Source: CAZWVM01 sp964637705 (GTDB lineage Bacteria > UBA8481). Taken from it: 5,922 bases of DNA. A program made the translations under genes and the position numbers. Where the stretch lies: contig CAZWVM010000209.1 of the NCBI GenBank assembly GCA_964637705.1, positions 1 through 5,922 on the forward strand. The letters are read 5' to 3'. This document shows positions 4,934-5,922 of this stretch, piece by piece. The notes under the pieces were generated by a model, which was given only the letters and a program-made list of their open reading frames with translations, was not told the origin of the DNA and did no database searches. Numbering within the stretch: position 1 is the first letter of the stretch; each line of letters starts with the position of its first letter.

Positions 4934-5922
4934 TCAGGCGGCGCCCGTCTCCGCCCTCATCGCCTCCGCCCGTTCGACGCGGTTCCGGCCGTTCTGCTTG
5001 GCGCGGTAGAGGGCCGCGTCGGCGGTCTCGACGAGATCGCCGCGCTTCACCATGCCGGGAACGAGAGAGGAGACGCCCAGCGAGACGGTGACCGTGAGAT
5101 CCTGCACGCCGGCCTCCTCGCACCGGAAGGCGTGGCCCGCGATGCGGGCCCGGATGCGCTCGGCGATGATCGCGGCGCCTTCCGGGTCCGTCTCCGGCAG
5201 AATCACCGTCATCTCCTCGCCCCCGTACCGGCAGGCGACGTCGGTTCCGCGCGACTCCTCGCGGATGAGTCCCGCCACGCCCCTCAGAACCGCGTCACCG
5301 GTGACGTGGCCGTAGGTGTCGTTGAACTTCTTGAAGTGGTCGATGTCGATGAGAAGAAGCGAGAGCGGGGCGTCGTAGCGGCGGCTCCGCTGGAACTCCT
5401 CCTCCAACCTCAGCTGGAAATGCCTGTGCACATACAGGCCGGTCAGGCCGTCGGTCACGGCCATGCGGTACAGGCGCGAATTTTCCAGGGCCATTGCGAT
5501 GGCCCCGGCGACGGCATGGAGGCGCTTGCAGCGCTCGGGCGTGATCGTCGCGACGTCGGTGTCGAAGAGCTTGAGGACTCCCACGACGCGGTTCTTCGCA
5601 ACAAGCGGCACGGCCGCGATCACGCCCTTCTCCTCGCGGCACTCGATGACCTCGCGCCGTTCCTCCGCGGCCCGGCCGACGAGTCCCGACCCGCGCCGGA
5701 TCCGCTTCTGCAGGACGCGCGACGGCGAGATGTCCTGCCCGCCGGCCCGCGCGCCCACGATCTCGAACCAATCCTCGTCCTGAGACTGGAGGTAGATGAG
5801 CGCCTTGGTGATGCCGTAGTGGGTGGTGATCAGGTCCAGGATCGCGCGGATCATATCCGTGAAATCCAGGATCGCCCCGACGGCGAGCGAGACCTCGCGG
5901 ACGGCGGAAAGCTCGTCGACCT
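4934..5922 (-). CDS. GAF-GGDEF diguanylate cyclase, N-terminus outside window
   Basis: This enzyme would join two GTP into the second messenger c-di-GMP under control of a sensory GAF domain. The frame is open from base 5920 to TGA at 4934-4936 and gives 328 residues without reaching a stop, so the start is probably beyond the right edge. An ATG at 5854 lies inside the GAF domain and is an unlikely start. Numbering from the first whole codon, the GAF domain spans about 1-150 (ILDFTDMIRAILDLI, GLVGRAAEERREV, AVPLVAKNRVVGVLKLFD). A linker helix (AIAMALENSRLYRMAVTD) then leads to the GGDEF domain from DGLTGLY at 157. The metal and substrate residues are visible: IDIDHFKKFND (191-201), YGHVTGD, and the signature loop RYGGEEM at 231-237, where Met replaces the usual Phe. 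An inhibitory I-site RGTD lies at 224-227, exactly five residues before GGEEM. SLGVSS and ADAALYRAKQNGRNRV complete the domain. No membrane segment is visible in this part. Confidence 0.94.
   Translation of the reverse strand, partial: VDELSAVREVSLAVGAILDFTDMIRAILDLITTHYGITKALIYLQSQDEDWFEIVGARAGGQDISPSRVLQKRIRRGSGLVGRAAEERREVIECREEKGVIAAVPLVAKNRVVGVLKLFDTDVATITPERCKRLHAVAGAIAMALENSRLYRMAVTDGLTGLYVHRHFQLRLEEEFQRSRRYDAPLSLLLIDIDHFKKFNDTYGHVTGDAVLRGVAGLIREESRGTDVACRYGGEEMTVILPETDPEGAAIIAERIRARIAGHAFRCEEAGVQDLTVTVSLGVSSLVPGMVKRGDLVETADAALYRAKQNGRNRVERAEAMRAETGAA

Noticed and set aside
5852..5854. ATG at 5854 as the start of the GGDEF gene
   Set aside because: The frame stays open to the window edge, and the residues upstream (SLAVGAILDFTD) look like the first helix of the GAF domain, so the true start is likely outside.
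1..5922. CRISPR array, insertion sequence, tRNA or phage-type features
   Set aside because: No regularly spaced direct repeats, transposase motifs, tRNA-like cloverleaf or phage genes were seen on either strand by eye.

Overview
The window is chromosomal DNA from a GC-rich bacterium with strong G/C bias at third codon positions. It shows no mobile elements, tRNA or rRNA genes, or CRISPR array. The gene mix is a housekeeping CarB, a large secreted multidomain protein with a dockerin-like tail, a tandem universal stress protein, a stand-alone cyclic-nucleotide-binding protein and a GAF-GGDEF protein. That mix fits a free-living, environmentally responsive Gram-negative lineage such as Acidobacteriota, Eisenbacteria or related uncultured phyla. 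This placement is inference from gene content only; the sequence holds no marker that fixes the phylum.

Layout: (1) Bases 1-1361, plus strand: the 3' part of carB, cut by the left edge. (2) Bases 1362-1483: a short intergenic stretch with a perfect TATAAT hexamer and a weak inverted repeat. (3) Bases 1484-3367, plus strand: an exported protein of about 627 residues. It has a signal peptide, an NBR1-type Ig-like domain, an unrecognised Trp/Tyr-rich core, a beta-rich domain, a PKD-like domain and a C-terminal dockerin-like calcium-binding pair. (4) Bases 3373-4218, minus strand: a two-domain UspA protein, convergent with gene 3 and only 5 bases from its stop. (5) Bases 4297-4746, minus strand: a 149-residue CNMP-binding protein without an output domain. 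(6) Bases 4747-4933: an intergenic stretch with a GC-rich hairpin just after the stop of the next gene. (7) Bases 4934-5922, minus strand: a GAF-GGDEF diguanylate cyclase, cut by the right edge.

How the genes fit together: carB is biosynthetic (pyrimidine and arginine) and looks unrelated to the rest. The three minus-strand genes all look like signalling proteins: a c-di-GMP synthase with a sensory GAF domain, a cyclic-nucleotide receiver and a nucleotide-binding stress protein. CNMP and Usp probably share a transcript (78-base gap, strong RBS on usp). The GGDEF gene may be a separate unit because a stable hairpin and 187 bases separate it from the CNMP gene.

I found no clear evidence of an undescribed system. 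The items most worth a second look are the unassigned core and architecture of the secreted protein, and the CNMP protein whose phosphate-binding cassette carries Arg-Thr-Ala, next to a diguanylate cyclase.
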